Source of the DNA: Bactrocera neohumeralis
Lineage: Eukaryota; Arthropoda; Insecta; Diptera; Tephritidae
DNA: 64,000 nucleotides
Assembly (NCBI RefSeq): GCF_024586455.1
Contig: NC_065921.1
Span: 6,107,401 to 6,171,400, forward strand
Direction: 5' to 3'
Shown here in pieces: positions 11,236 to 24,622 of this stretch (the stretch's first letter is position 1; each line of letters starts with the position of its first letter). Below the pieces are notes generated by a model. It had not been told where the DNA came from. It saw nothing but the letters and a program-made list of their open reading frames with translations, and did not search any database. The position numbers were made by a program, and so were the translations under genes.

Positions 11236-12074
11236 TGCTACGAAAATGACTGCTAATCGCCGCCGTATCGTTCCCCACAAACATATATATTGCTTTTAAT
11301 GGCTTTGTGTTGGCGTTTAACGATTTCTGCTGCTCGCCACTTTTGTTGTTTATTTTGTGTATACTTTTTTATTCTTTATTCTTCGATTTGCTTAAATTTT
11401 TATTGAATTTGCATTAAAATGGCGGGATGCGATTTTTGGCTGCAATGTGCGCTCACAACTCCGCTTTGAATACACGTGTGTGTGTGTGTATATGCGGTGT
11501 GGGGGAAAACCCATGTGAATTATGGCGTTAAACATAAAAACAAAAATTTAGAACATTTCGTTGCAACGCGCATGTGTGCGCACATTATTTATGCAAAATT
11601 ATTGGCCGAAATGGAAATTTTCAGAATATTCTAATTGGCGATAAATGCTAAACGCAATTAGCATTTTGAAATCGCTTCGATTCATTTCGGTTGCTGAAGC
11701 TTTTTATATTCTGTTTCAATTAAATTTTATTTTTTTTTATTTTAATTTTTTTTTTTTATATTGTATAAGAACTGCTGTAAGCATGGGAAATCGAAAATTG
11801 CATAAGCCAGAGCGTTAAACTGGAAGGTGAAGAAATCAAAGTAATTTAATTTAGTTAAAATTATGTTTAATTAGGCAATCTAAATTATATTTAATTTTAA
11901 AAAAAATTACTAATATTCCACAAAGTTATTGAACACCATAAGGGAAACCGTAGACCCTAAAAAGCATATAGTAGCCACTTAGTTTTTGAGATATTGATCT
12001 GAAATTTCGCAAAAATACTTTCTTTCCAAAGAAGCTGCTTTTTTTGTTGGTAACGTCGATATCGCAATATTATA

Positions 12075-12231
12075 TTGGGTAGTCGAAAAAGTCTTTTCGT
12101 ATTTTGTCAATAGATGTCGTTGCAGTCATATATCTCTATATAGTGTTGGAAAGGTGAGATTTTAAGTAAGAATATAAAAAAATAAGTTGAAGTTTGATTA
12201 AAAATGCGAAATGACTTTTTCGACTACCCAA
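12075..12231 (+). mobile_element. Mariner-type MITE, 157 bp, with TA target duplication
   Basis: The left end TTGGGTAGTCGAAAAAGTC and the right end GACTTTTTCGACTACCCAA are inverted copies, flanked by TA at 12073-12074 and 12232-12233. The first 95 bp (TCAATAGATGTCGTTG, TAGTGTTGGAAAGGTGAGAT) match the 5' part of the deleted mariner at 54,852. The last 45 bp (AAGTTGAAGTTTGATTA) match its 3' part. It is therefore an internal-deletion derivative with no coding capacity, and it needs a transposase supplied elsewhere. Confidence 0.85.
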
Positions 12232-13929
12232 TATATCATTTTAGGCTATACGAAAAGCACCTATAAGAGCTATTAAAGGTTTTATAGTAACCGAAGTTCC
12301 AATTTTTTTCTTGTTTTGCAATTTTAAATAATTTAAGCAACACTTATAGATACATACATACAACCAATGAAAGATTTTTGCATAATTGCCCGCCTAGTAA
12401 TCATGTTTGTATACACCTATTGGCTAGCTAATAAGCAGCTTGTTGTTTGTCAGTGCACGCTGTTGACGCGCCAAACTGCGCCTATCAGTTGCAACAGACG
12501 GCTGCAACGCTTAATGAGGCGTTAATTGCTTTCATAAGCAAGCGAAAAACAAAAATCTATACATACACACATGCATAACTGCACTCGTCGTCTATCAGTT
12601 GCAATAATAATACGGGGAAAGTCAATATTCATACGCAATAATAGCATAAGTATAGTTGTGGCATGATCCTGTGTCCCTGAGACTGGCCATTAACAGCCAG
12701 CGATTGCTGGCTATCGCCATACCTGCTGCTGTGCCTGGACTGCGTGCGCACAAGCTGTGGCAGTCGTGTACCTGTCACAACGCGACTCATTACGAGCAAG
12801 CGAAAAGTAGACAAAATGTTTACATATTTTTATATTCGCAACAGTAATTAAAATTATCGCATATTTTCAGTGTCACTTGTATGAGTTGGCTGTCGCCAAG
12901 AGATAAAGTGCTTTCTGCTGCCACACTCACACGCACCCATATAGTGTTTGCATGCGAGTGTGCGTTGTGTGTTCTTTTATGCCTACCACAAGTCGCTTAG
13001 CTCCACTTAATCACCGTAAGGCGCATAGTTCGATCGCCGTCGTCGTCGGCGTCAGCGTCGCAGCGGCGTGTCGTGTCATGTGTCATTTCTCATTTTCAAT
13101 GCAAATCAATTCGTGTTTCAGGAAGTGCGGAAAGCATTTTTTCTGCCACAGAATAATACGTTTTTTATTAATGCTTGTTATCTTTCATCTGTATGTATGT
13201 TTGTGTGTTTGTACAATATACTATTTTAATTTGCATTATTGCCTTTTGCGCTTATATTAATTTATTGCCTTTATTTTAACATATTTTATAACTATCTGAT
13301 CATTTTTCGTTGTTCTTTTATTGGTTTCACTTTTTTCTCGGTTTGGTGTCGTTAAATTTTTATGTTTTTATTTATTATAATTTCGATATTTTCTGTGCTT
13401 TTGTTGTTTTTTTTTTGCCACTCATTATGAGCTGTTGTTATTCTGCTGCGCTCATTAAATATGCTTAATTCTTAATTCCTGCTGCTTTCGTATCTTCTTG
13501 CGTTGAGCTATAAATATTTATAACTTTGTTGTTATTTCACCAAATCGAAATCACCGTTTTTTGTTTGTATCTTGCATGGTATTTTATATGGCATAGAAGC
13601 TGAGCGGAAAAAACTAGTCAAGTTGGTCACTTGGTCTTGTTGGCCTAAAATGGCCTAAAATAAATGGTTGACTGATTTCAGGAACCCATTGCTTGTTGCT
13701 TTAACTCAGTAACACAATTCCACAAAATTCTTAATGGTAAAAAATAAAAATAAAAAATGTGTGTTCCTATATACATATATGTGTATGTACTGCTTGAAAA
13801 AATATGTGTGGACATAAAAAATTTCCAAAAATGTGGACAAAAACTTTTAAAAAGTGAAATTTGTTAACAAGCGTGTTCGTTCCGCTTAGTTTTTTCTGAG
13901 GTGGTGACAATATTTAGCAGTGAACGGCT

Positions 13930-14640
13930 TGTTGAAATTATTATTAAGATATTTTTCGTCATTAGTTAATAAAATTAATTAATATTTAATTAAATAAGGC
14001 CTGGTAAGATTAATTTAAAAAAATAATTAATATTAATAACTACAATTAATATTTAATTACATGCTATTTATCAAGTAAAATTAATTTAAAAAATTTAAAT
14101 TAAAAATTAATTAATTTTATTAAGTGGAATTAATTAAAAATATATATATACTTAATTTTCTTCGGTCTTTGAAAAATTATTTTAAAATCAAATTAGTTAA
14201 TTTGATTTAATTATTTTAATAAAAAATATTATTTGTAGTGTAAAAAACAATTAAAATTAATTATTTCAATTAATACAATTAATTTTTGCATTATAGTTTA
14301 ATTAAAAAAATTTGTTAAAAAATAACGAGTTTTATTATTTAAAATTAATTTCAAAAATTTTAATTTCATAAATAGTGAAATTAATTAAGTATACTTAATC
14401 TTTTTTCGGTCTGGGGAAAATCAAAACTTAATTAATTAAATTAAATTAATTAGTATGATTTAATTAACAAATTTTTTTTATTTAAATATAATTGAAATTA
14501 ATTATTTTAATTAAAAAATTTAATTAATTTATAAATATCACTGATTATAAAAAAAATTAATGTAAAAATAAAGAAATTAATTAAGTATATTTTTTTTTTC
14601 GGTCTCTGGAAAATTACACAGTTAATTTCTTTTTCAGAAT
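13930..14640. repeat. TTAATTAA-rich repeat region with three TTCGGTCT blocks
   Basis: The region consists of AATTAATT motifs punctuated by a conserved block, GTATACTTAAT-like then TTCGGTCT then GGAAAA, at about 14161, 14405 and 14599. The spacing of 244 and 194 bp suggests a decayed tandem repeat of about 200-250 bp. No coding signal. Confidence 0.5.
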
Positions 14641-16600
14641 TTAAATAAAAAAATTTAAATTTCTTCACCGTTTTTAAATTTTTTTATAAATTTTATACAT
14701 GCTTTGGCGCAAAGTGCGTTCACTTAAAAAAAATATTTTTGTATTTAACTACATTTATTATAAATACTTTAAATCTATGAATAATCGTTTTTCCAAATGC
14801 TATGCTATCGTGCTTTCCTCCGGCTATTCTCAAAAGCCAAGATTTTAACCTGCTTGCTCACCTTCAATACGGTCAGTTAACTGGCAGTTAATGTGTGGAA
14901 GTCAAATATTTATTTTCAGTTAATGATTTGTTGCTGTATAAGTTAAGTATTATTATTCCAGAATTCTTTAAGTATACACTTTTTCGACCAGATTAAATAT
15001 TTCAATATTTCAGCATAGAAGATTAGATTGACTAAAAATGCAATAAGAATGATTCCGCACTCGACACTAGTTTAATTATAATATATTGTTGATGCACGAA
15101 TATTTAAATTTTTTCAACTTAAATATGTTTTTATGGCGCTGATTAAACTCTATAATCTCCTTTATGGTAGCTTTAAGCTCATAAAAATGCATAATATATA
15201 CATATATATATGCATATGTATAGGTGAGTGTCTATCTATGAGCATAATTAAGGAATATGTTTTGCAGTGAGCTAATTAGAATTTAGTTTAACGAAAAATC
15301 CGAATTTTATTATTTCATTAAAGCGCATAAATTGAAGCGGGCGATAATAAAAAAGAAATATCTATAAACTATATATATATTTGGTATATACACTTATATA
15401 TTTATAAAGCAACAAGTGCATTTGGAACGACATTTAGCAAAGCGAGAGGCACTAACAACAACAAAAAAACAAACAAACAGTTGAAATCAAAGCTACAAAA
15501 TTCAAGCGAATCAAAGAGAATTTATGGCCGCGAGTGGGCAGCGGCCGACAAGTGGCGTTGCAGCGGCCAGCGACGACGTCACAAACAACCTTGACTATTA
15601 ACAAGCAGATGCGACGAGAACGCTTCAGAACAGCGAAAACACACCAGCACACACACACAGACACACATTTGACATAACATAATAGTCAGAAGCATAAGTG
15701 GGGACAACAACAACAACATAAAGGAAGCAAGAATAACTATTGTTAGCATATTTATTATCGACAGCAAATAACCAAATTGCCAACACATTACCATCGATTA
15801 TGAGCTGTTTTATATACATTTATGTATAATGGGTGCACACACACACACACTCATACTCTTGTATGTATAGACATTTATATAAGCGCTGTTTTCTTGTTGA
15901 TCTTCTAGAATTATGCTAAGTTCTTTAATTTGTTTAAGGAAGAGTTATAATAATCGCATAAAATGAAGAAAAAAATCTCATTTGAATAAAAACTTAACAA
16001 CAACAATAAGCAGTCAAAGAAAAAAGTGACGTGCGGCGCTGGATTGGCAGCGGCGGCAATTAACTATTCAAATGCGCGTTGATCGAAGACGATCTGAAGC
16101 GTTTCGCAGGCGGCGCAATGAATTGGCGATTTATTGAAAAGTGAAACTGTTTTCGTGTTTCGCATTTGGCGCTTTGGGGTTTCTAGTTTTTAAGAAGTTA
16201 GGGTGTTTTTATGGCACCACTGATTTACTTTTTTCGTTGGTTGGTGTGCGTATAGGTTAAGTTGTCAGAGAAGCTGTGGAACAATATTGAGAGTATGCTG
16301 TAGAATCTAGTGTGCCCTTAATTTTGTTTAATGCTTGCAAGTTCTATTATCGATAGTAAATTGATACAAATGTTTAATAAAAATAATACGAACGGTTTTG
16401 CAGAAGAAAAAATATTTTGAAATAGCTCTTGAAACACACAGATATTTCTGGAAAACATGACTGTTATGGAGTACCAAAAAAAATTTAATAGTAATTATTA
16501 AATTAGTACAGATATTTTTAGTGCTATGAATGTTGAAAAATGGGACTCTTTGTAAGTAAAATAGTTTTCGAATAATCCTAATAATCTTATAGTTAAAATT

Positions 16601-16695
16601 TTGTGTAGTCGAAAAAGTATTTTCGTATTTCTAATCAAACTTCAACTTATTTTTTTATATTTGTAAAATACGAAAATACTTTTTCGACTATCCAG
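16601..16695 (-). mobile_element. Minimal mariner-type MITE, 95 bp
   Basis: TAGTCGAAAAAGTATTTTCG at the left and its inverted copy CGAAAATACTTTTTCGACTA at the right enclose about 40 bp. The left arm continues into CTAATCAAACTTCAACTT, the complement of the 3' end of the 54.85-kb mariner. The right arm matches the complement of its 5' end, so the element lies reversed. TA follows at the right; the left TA is lost. Flanking sequence reads AATAATCCTA on both sides. Confidence 0.75.
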
Positions 16696-18879
16696 TAAAA
16701 CAGCTTCCAAATAATCCTAGTAACTTTAAGTTAAAGTGTTTCAGCTTTTATCATTGATATGAGTTACTAAAAAATTCAGACTTTAATAGTTCATATCTGA
16801 TATAAAATTGTTTCAATATTTGAAACATTTTTTAAACAACAGAATTGATAAAAAATTTTGGAGTCAATTTGGCAACATGATCTAGCAGCTTTTATGAAAA
16901 TCTTCATATTGCTAATTAAAATAAAAAGATGAGAGTTTTTAAGTGGTCAGTGATCTAGAAAAATAAAGTTAGTATTAAAAAATTTTGCAGAGGCATGTCA
17001 TATTCTTGAAAAAAGCGCTAACACCTCTCTTAAATTTTGACAACAATTTAAAGTCCTTCAAAATTTAAAATTTTTGTTAAAAAGAATTAAGAAGTACTTT
17101 TCTACACAATGCTAAAAGCATACAAATTTTCTAAAGTAGCTATAAATGTCATAACCTAAAAATTGACAAAGCTGTAAGCCAATTAAATTTTCAATCGCAT
17201 TGATAAACGCCAATAATAAACAATGGAGATTATTTAATTAAGCTTTTAGCGCTTTTAAAAGATTGCAATTAAAGCTTAGGAGCATAAAGTGGTTTTAGGA
17301 AATAAAATTTCAAATACTGTTATGCAGAAGATTTTGATTAAAACAAAAAAACAAATAATATTCCATTATAAAAATTGAATAAAAACCTATTCAACAGCAA
17401 TTAAACATTTTTGTAGGCATTTTTGCAAGCTAACACATTTTCCCATGCTCCACAGTACACACAACCATACACACACACAAACACATAGAGAGGCATGCTG
17501 CACCCATTCATTGCCAACCAAGTTGATGGCTGTTTTATTATATTGTTTATACCATTTACATCACTTCTGCGCCATCGACGACACTAAATGGCGCTAAACG
17601 ATACATAATTATCCGCAACTGCCAAAACATTAACCGCAACAATAACAAGAACAACAGCCAACCGAATAGCAGAAAACAAATCGCAAAAATTTAAAGAAAA
17701 AAATGAAAATAAAAATTAATAATAATCGCAAAAACACGCACGCACACCGCCGTGCGGCTCATTGACTTCGTTGTGCCATTGATGGCACGAAAGACTTGCG
17801 CGACGAGCGCGCTACACCCGCACAGCGCAGCTCGTTGGCGGCCGAAGCATGAAAGACTTAAGCGCCGAACTTGTTTTCGGCGTACACTCGAGTGTGTTGT
17901 GTTTGCGTTGATGTTGTTGTTGCTGCAACACCACCCGCACAAAACCGCTTGGAGTCACAATAATGAAATGTTTTTTGTTCGTTTTTGCTGGTGTTCGCGC
18001 CACTGCAGAGGCACAAAAGTCAAGCGCCAAAAGCACAATGAAGTGGCCGCCAACCGACAGCGCGCGAGCAACAATGCACAACAACAAAAATATTGCATGT
18101 GCTATGCAACATACGCGCAGCACAGTGGCAACATGCAGTTGTTGTTTCTTTGTGCTTATATAATTGTTATGAGCCCTCTTGTTTTGTGCTGCCGCAACGC
18201 TGCTCTTCCTGCGCTTCTGATTGGCTGCTTGTATTGTAGGCACACTTGAAAGCGTTTTGTGGCGCAGTTGTGAGGCGCAAACGATTTTGTTGAAATTTCG
18301 GAATTTATATTTCGTCAAACATTTTAATAACTCGCTGGTTTTGCGTTTGTGCAACATATGGCAATATTGATTTATTGCTTATATCGCTTATATCTCTGAC
18401 TCTGAGCTGCCTTGAGCATGCGCGCATTTGAATATAGTTGGATATTTTTGTTGTTTTTCTTGCCTGCAGCTATTTGCTGCTCTCTGATATTTGCAATTTT
18501 TCGGCTAATTGCCACTTTGACACCTGACATCGTTGCCTGTTCTTGAATGCAAGTGGCGCAGCAGTGTTGCATGTTGGCTGATTTCGCCGCCTCCTTTCCG
18601 CGCTGCAAGCTGTGAATTATTTCTCACGTTATCGCTCTTTGTAAATCAGTCATTGCGGCTGCGCGCGCTTTAACCTTAGCGGTTTGTACAAATGTTAACT
18701 AATTTGCTTATGTTGGCTTTTATTGGCCTGTTTGGAGTCTAACATGCATATGTGTAAGTGTGTGTGCTTTAATTGTTTTCGAAATTTTGTCGGAAATTAA
18801 TTGAAATTGAAGTTGCGCCAATTTATTTGTCGTTGATTATAAATTGAAATTGTTGTTATGTGAGAATTTAAGCTTTTGG

Positions 18880-19620
18880 GTGAATTTTTGTTGAAAAAAA
18901 ATGTAAAAAATTGTTAAAATTAATAGAAAAAAATTAATTCAATAAATAAATTGAAAAAATGGAAATTAAAGTGAAATAAAATTAAGAAATTAAATAAATC
19001 AAATTAACATCAAATGAAAAAAATTAAATTGTATTTAAAAAAATAATATAAAATATACTGAGTTAATTTAAAATAAAATCAAATGAAATAAAATACATTA
19101 AAATAAATAAACCAAAATAAAGTGAAAAATAAAAATAAATAAAAAAATATATATAGAATCAAATAAACAGAAGTGAAATAAAATAAAATAGTTTTAAGTC
19201 TAATATTAAATAAATTTAAATAATTAAAATTAAAATGAAATAATATTAAAAAAATTAAATAAATCAAAGTAACATCAAATAAATCAAACTGAAAGAATAA
19301 ATAAATAAATAAAATAAAATTAAAAAATATATGAAAAAAATTAGAAAATATAATATTAAATTAACTATGACAAAAATGATTAAATTAAAATAAATAAAAA
19401 TTGAAATTAAATGAAATGAAATAAAACAAAATATAAAGATTAAATTAAGTTAAAGTAAATTTAATAAAATAAAATATAATAAAATAAAATAAAATAAAAT
19501 AAAATGATCTGAAAAAAAATAAATTAAATTAAATTAAACAAATTTAGATAAAATGAAATAAAATAAAATAAAATTAAAATAAAACAATATAAAAAAAATA
19601 AATGAATAATAAAAATTTTT
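18880..19620. repeat. A-rich tract including an (AAAAT)n microsatellite
   Basis: AAATAAAATTAAAT motifs fill about 740 bp. Seven contiguous AAAAT units lie near 19475-19505. Like the 6.4-kb tract it is A-rich on the plus strand, hence U-rich in grh pre-mRNA. No gene. Confidence 0.6.
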
Positions 19621-21359
19621 ATATTTCTGCGAAGCTTGCATTTAGTCTAGTTATTTTTCCAAGCATTAAAGTCGCATAAGCGCTTGAAGAAAGCCTTGAA
19701 ATATCGCTCTTATGTTATTTCAGGCACTAAAGTCTCACATTGTTAAATTAATCAAGCAATATTTTAGCGACATATCTAATATTTCTTGTACAATTTTAGA
19801 AATTAAAATAATTTTGTTTCTAACCCCATAACAACTTTTCAAGCCTTTTTATACTCAATGTAGTAAATTTCACAAATAATAGAAGTAAATTAAGATTTGT
19901 ATTGGGCTCAAAGGTGTATTGCGATTTCCCAGCTCCACAAGTATATTGTTGAAAATACATAATACTGAGAAAATATTTGTGCTATTATATATTCAATTTT
20001 AAGAAACAAATTTTGTTTTCTGGATTATGTTCTCTTTTTTACATACAATTTTTCGAAATTTTCTTGCGCATAAAATTTTCACTTATGACCGCGCGCAGAA
20101 GTTGACTTATGAAAATTAAACAAAAGGTAAATTAATTTTTTTCGAGCATAAATATTAAGAAATCTTATAGATTTATATATGTCAAAATTTCTAACGATGG
20201 GTAATGCAAAAACATATTTTAAAATAAAAAATTAACTACTTTCATAGTTGTATAGTTGGAAAGTTCTTTGCAGAAGAGTTAAATAAAAAAATAAACAGTT
20301 TAAAAGCAGAATAGTGCTGTTTGTAGAATACATATTGCTAGATTTGTGTCTTAAAAAATAAAGAAAAAATTATTGTTTACTTGAAAGTTTTGCTGTATTT
20401 TTCTTGAGCACATAATACATTTTCTTGTTTTGTTTCTAAATTTGTTCAAAATAATTTATTTTAATGAAACAAAGTAATAGAAGAAAGGCCTACGATTTCG
20501 TTAAAGCCTCACATTAGAACAAAGAAACTATAAAAAATCTGTCAACAATAGAATTTTCTACAATGAAACTAATTTTGTACAATAAAAAAATATTATAAAC
20601 AACTTGAGAGTGTGTGTATCGACAAGCGCTACTCGAAATCCTCCATATTTGACACTTCATTTCCATATTCACTATTATTAGAAAAATCAACAAACCTTTA
20701 ATGCTTAGTAAAAATTATTTAACACAATCTCAAATTGGCAGACAAGTTCATAGAGATTTTTGTAAATGACTGTAGTTTATAGTATATATTATATATTTTT
20801 TTAAAAACTTTGCAAGCGAAATTCCACGTGCTCGTGCCACTATAAACACTTTAAGTTGAGATATTTGCAACAATAATTGTTATTGTCATTTATTTTTAAT
20901 TTTTTTTCTTTTTTTTTTTTTTGAAAGTAATACTTTTTTGCGCCAACTGTTGTTTACACGAATTTTCTATATTCGCTATATTCGAGATGAGATGCCGCAC
21001 AAACACGTAAACACTTTAAATTGCGATGCAGGTTTGATTTGAGAAGAATCTACGCAGTCAATTGCTAGCGCGATTGCTTAGTCACGTCTCGAAAATGTTT
21101 ATAGAATTAAATTGGAAATAAAAGTGGACACATAAAAAGACTAACGAGCGCGTCGTTAGCTATTTAGTGTTAAATTATTATGAAATTTGCGCGTTTTAAT
21201 AATTCAATTATTTATTTTTAATTTTTATTATGCTTAGAGGCGCTTTCATACAAAACTTTCGTAATTTATTAAAACACTTTATTCTAAGCTTTTCTAGTTT
21301 GATTTGTTCTAAGTTCACTTATTTTTGTTTTTTTAATATTTATTAACTTCACATATTTT

Positions 21360-22520
21360 TTTTACACGCGCGCTTTCGCCCAGTTCAGCGGTATAGAATA
21401 ATTTTTGGAGGATACTTCAAGTTATACTTGTGTTCGCGGCGCGCGTTCACACTGTTCTTGCGCTTTGGGCCTACACTTCTTGCCTCTTGTTCTTCCTGCA
21501 GCTAAGCACACATCAAGCGCTCACATAAACGGTTAGCCAGTCGTTAGCGCGTTGTTAGTTCGCAACTCGCGGCGGCAATACGTTCGTTCGTGCGCACTTG
21601 CCGAGTCGCGCTATTCAAAAATGGCTAAGATCGCTAAGGCAGCGCCGTGTCACTGTGTTAGCCAAGTCGAAAATAAAACGGCAAACGTGCCTATCGTTCG
21701 ACGACGTATTCGCTTGTCTTTCGAGTGTAACTTAAGCGTAAGTTAATAAAACGTACTCTCGCACACGATCACGATCGACCTTGCTTCGTCAACACTATGT
21801 GACACACTGAAGCTGAAGTCGTAGCTGTAAACTGTATGCGAGCAGCGCGCAAGTCGCACCACCACCACCACTAGCAATAACAACTACCAACCATACGATC
21901 TGACGTCCAGGTATGGTCACAGATGCGCTACGGCTAGCGGCAGTGGAAGCAGCAAACAGACCGTGAAAACAGTGGTGGAAGCAAGCAATCTACACCCTGC
22001 GCATTGCGTCTTCTTCAGTGCTGCTTCTGCTGCGCGCTTACCTGGTTGGCTAGCTTCAAGCGCGTTTGTACGCCGCTTCGTATGGCGCGGCCGTCGCTAT
22101 CCGCTTGTGCGTCATTTCAAGTTCGAACGCCAACACGTTGCTTTTATTATAGCTATATGCTTTCTGATAGATCGCGCGCTCTTCGAACTGCTAAGGTTGT
22201 GGCGCTGGTGCCTTTGGTTCTTGGCATCGAACTTCCGCAGCATTGCGTTCGGTTCAGGAAGTAGCGCGCAGCCGTTGCTTATAGAGCGCGCTGTGTCGTT
22301 TTAGCTTGGTGTGGTGTTCTGCCGGTAGCGTTAGGGCGCAACTATACCGGAAGTGTTTAAATGTTATCATTGTAGTGGTGCTTGGTAGAGCTTAATATAG
22401 TTTGATGTTTGTATATGGACGCATATGTCATAGGAAGGAGAAAACTGGAGCAGGAAGCGCGTGTCTACAGTGCTGCAGCCGAGCAAAAAACTGCATGTGA
22501 AGTCAATATACTTACAGCAA
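21360..22520. other. CpG-rich patch, promoter-like
   Basis: This is the most GC- and CG-dense stretch of the intron, with CGCGCGTTC, CTCGCGGCGGC, CGTTCGTTCGTGCG and GGCGCGGCCG motifs. It is bounded by very AT-rich DNA. In flies such islands inside introns often mark alternative promoters or enhancers. I see no grh-frame exon on the minus strand here. Direction of any transcript is unknown apart from the plus-strand candidate at 21621. Confidence 0.35.
21621..21737 (+). CDS. Candidate first coding exon of an unknown plus-strand transcript
   Basis: An ATG in the context TCAAAAATGG, close to the fly translation-start consensus, opens 39 codons (MAKIAKAAPCHCVSQ... to SFECNLS). These end exactly in phase 0 at a strong donor, AGC then GTAAGT (21738-21743). 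The frame would stop two codons into the intron, as expected of a spliced exon. Codon composition is balanced, unlike the AT-rich surroundings, and a CG-rich 5'-UTR-like stretch precedes it from about 21540. The peptide is not recognised and no partner exon was found. It may be chance within a CpG-rich patch. Confidence 0.25.
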
Positions 22521-22689
22521 CATGTGTAAATATTTATAATAATTTTTTACGCCATTTCTACTTTCAATTAACATAAGTTATTTATCCGCAAGCGCATGTA
22601 GTGACATGACCAGCGTGGGAATAATGATAATTTCCGGAAGTTCTACACTTTTTTGTTTTAATTTTTAGTCATGTGATAGTTGCGCAAAA

Positions 22690-22970
22690 AGCCTTCAATT
22701 TGATTTTGTTATGTCTTTAACTTTCAACTTTCACTCAAACCTTAAAAGCTTTGAAAGCTTTCACCCAAACCAGAACTTTAGTGGCTGCTACGCACACTAT
22801 AGTGCCAGTGGCATAACTTGGTGAAGCTTTTAGAAATTGGTTAGTACGAAGGTTGCTCCTATTTGGATCTGAAGTGTAAATTCTCTGAAATTTTAGGGTA
22901 ATTTTGTATCAAAGTGTTTACTGTTTTAGCTTTGTATAGTTCAAAAGCTCGGTGAAAGCTCTTTGGTATA
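22690..22970. repeat. Degenerate GAAAGCTTTC-rich repeat
   Basis: Several AAGCTTT-containing words (AAAAGCTTTGAAAGCTTTCA, GTGAAGCTTTTAG, AAAAGCTCGGTGAAAGC) resemble the repeat families at 0.2, 3.85 and 49.0 kb. Unit boundaries are not clear. Confidence 0.35.
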
Positions 22971-24622
22971 AAAATTTAATAATTTATAAATACAGAAACG
23001 TTTAGAGTTTCAAACACTCTTCTGTAGCATAAATCGTATCTTTAATCTTGGTACAAGAAAAGATCTAAAGGAGTAGAATGTAAGTACTACTAAGCACAGC
23101 GCAGGACAAAAGTTAAGAATTCAGAAAAAAAAAGATATTTCAGATCTTTAAGCTTAGCGAAAAGTATGGAAAGTCTCGAGAAAAGTATGAAAATCTCAAT
23201 TTATTGATTTCTTTCTCAAATTCCAACTCGACATTAAGTAAACACAACATTTTGATAACACTCCACTAACGTCACCTCAAACCACTTACACACAATACCA
23301 AATTAGTTTTTATCAATTTGTTCGAAGTAAGCCGTAATCCCAATAATCCAAACACCTACGCACACAGAAAACAACAACACTACTTGCTAAGAAAAAGAAT
23401 CAAACTTGTTCGAACCACACCGACCCGGCAGAGCGAACATGCAGGGACCAACTTGTGAACTTCAAACCAGAAACCGTATGCTATAGTTTGATCGTAAACG
23501 ATATTAAAAGTAGAATCGGCGATTGATTGTATGGTGGTGGTTTTAAGCCCGAAGTCAAACGAAACGCCATAGCACAGCAAATATGTGTGAGTGCGAGGTT
23601 AAATGCAAAAAGCAATACACGAAACAGAGATGCATAGAGTATACAATGAGATCATATGTGCGATCTTGTTGAAAAGGCAGCCTGAAACAGCTAATGGGAC
23701 ACACAAATGCAAAAGGTAATGAAAAACACACGCACACACACGCTATGTGTGATACTGCAAAATCAACATAGATATTTACAAGTGTAGATGTGCACGGTGC
23801 GATGGATGAATGAATGAATGAGCGCGAAATCGGCGAGGCATCTAACCAGTTGTGGAACGCCACCAGTCGGGCACAACAGATGGCGTATAACAGTTGATAA
23901 ATATACAAACAAGCACACGAATTGCACACAAGCCTCACATAAACACACTTACACATACATGAACGCTTACCACTGCCGTATAACAGTTGCGCCGTTGGCA
24001 TTGCAAGCCGCAAGCCCGCCAGCCAATAGAACGCTTCGGCGCATGCACGGCGGACACTAACACTAATGCCGCGCTAACGCATGCGCACAAAACACAAGCA
24101 CAGCTGTTGGTCGTCGGACCAATTGCAAGCGTTGGAGCGACTATTAGACGATAATAGAGTTGACAATAGAGAGCGGGCAGCCCAGGGGGGTTGGCGACCA
24201 TATTGTAGTGCACGACAAGGCGGCGACGTTGGACAATGGCGATAGCGCAGCTTTAGCCACGCTTTGCATTTGAAAATTAAACAGAAAAGAGGGAACATAC
24301 ACACACACATACATATGCTTAAGGCCTAGCGGAGGGGTTGTGGTGACAAGGTGGGATTGAAAATGTGCGCGCGCTGTGAGGAACAGTCATGCGTGTGCGT
24401 AACGCACTTTGCGCCGCTCATGCGCACATCGCGCAATGGACGTCAACTGATGCACTCTCACTTCAGCCACAACACAATTGAGGAAAAACAACAACGCAAT
24501 AACACAAATACATTGCCAAGCAGGCAGGCGAAAAAATACTAACGCTAACGCGTAGCGCGCCCAGTGGCAATACCAGCGGATTTGGGGGGCCAAGTACTTT
24601 GGGTTCGCTGCAACGCACTCAC

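Larger units (their letters stand above)
3536..24622 (-). other. grh 21.1-kb intron upstream of the O cassette
   Basis: The GTGAGT donor at 24617-24622 pairs with the TTTCACAG acceptor at 3536. Its contents are listed separately: tandem repeats, A-rich tracts, two mariner MITEs and a CpG-rich patch. The stretches 4,750-6,370, 7,430-11,020, 11,240-12,070, 12,240-13,900, 14,660-16,600, 16,700-18,880, 19,620-21,350 and 22,960-24,600 show no gene or element I can name. Within them 5,870-6,190, 8,040-8,330, 15,530-15,560, 17,740-18,250 and 23,800-24,560 are less AT-rich with CA/TG and CAA repeats. They could hold enhancers, but no specific site is supported. Confidence 0.85.

Noticed and set aside
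17752..18357. Overlapping open frames of 165 and 181 codons on both strands
   Set aside because: Both strands are open at once in a CG-richer patch, composition is Cys/His/Arg-heavy, and no motif or splice context is present.
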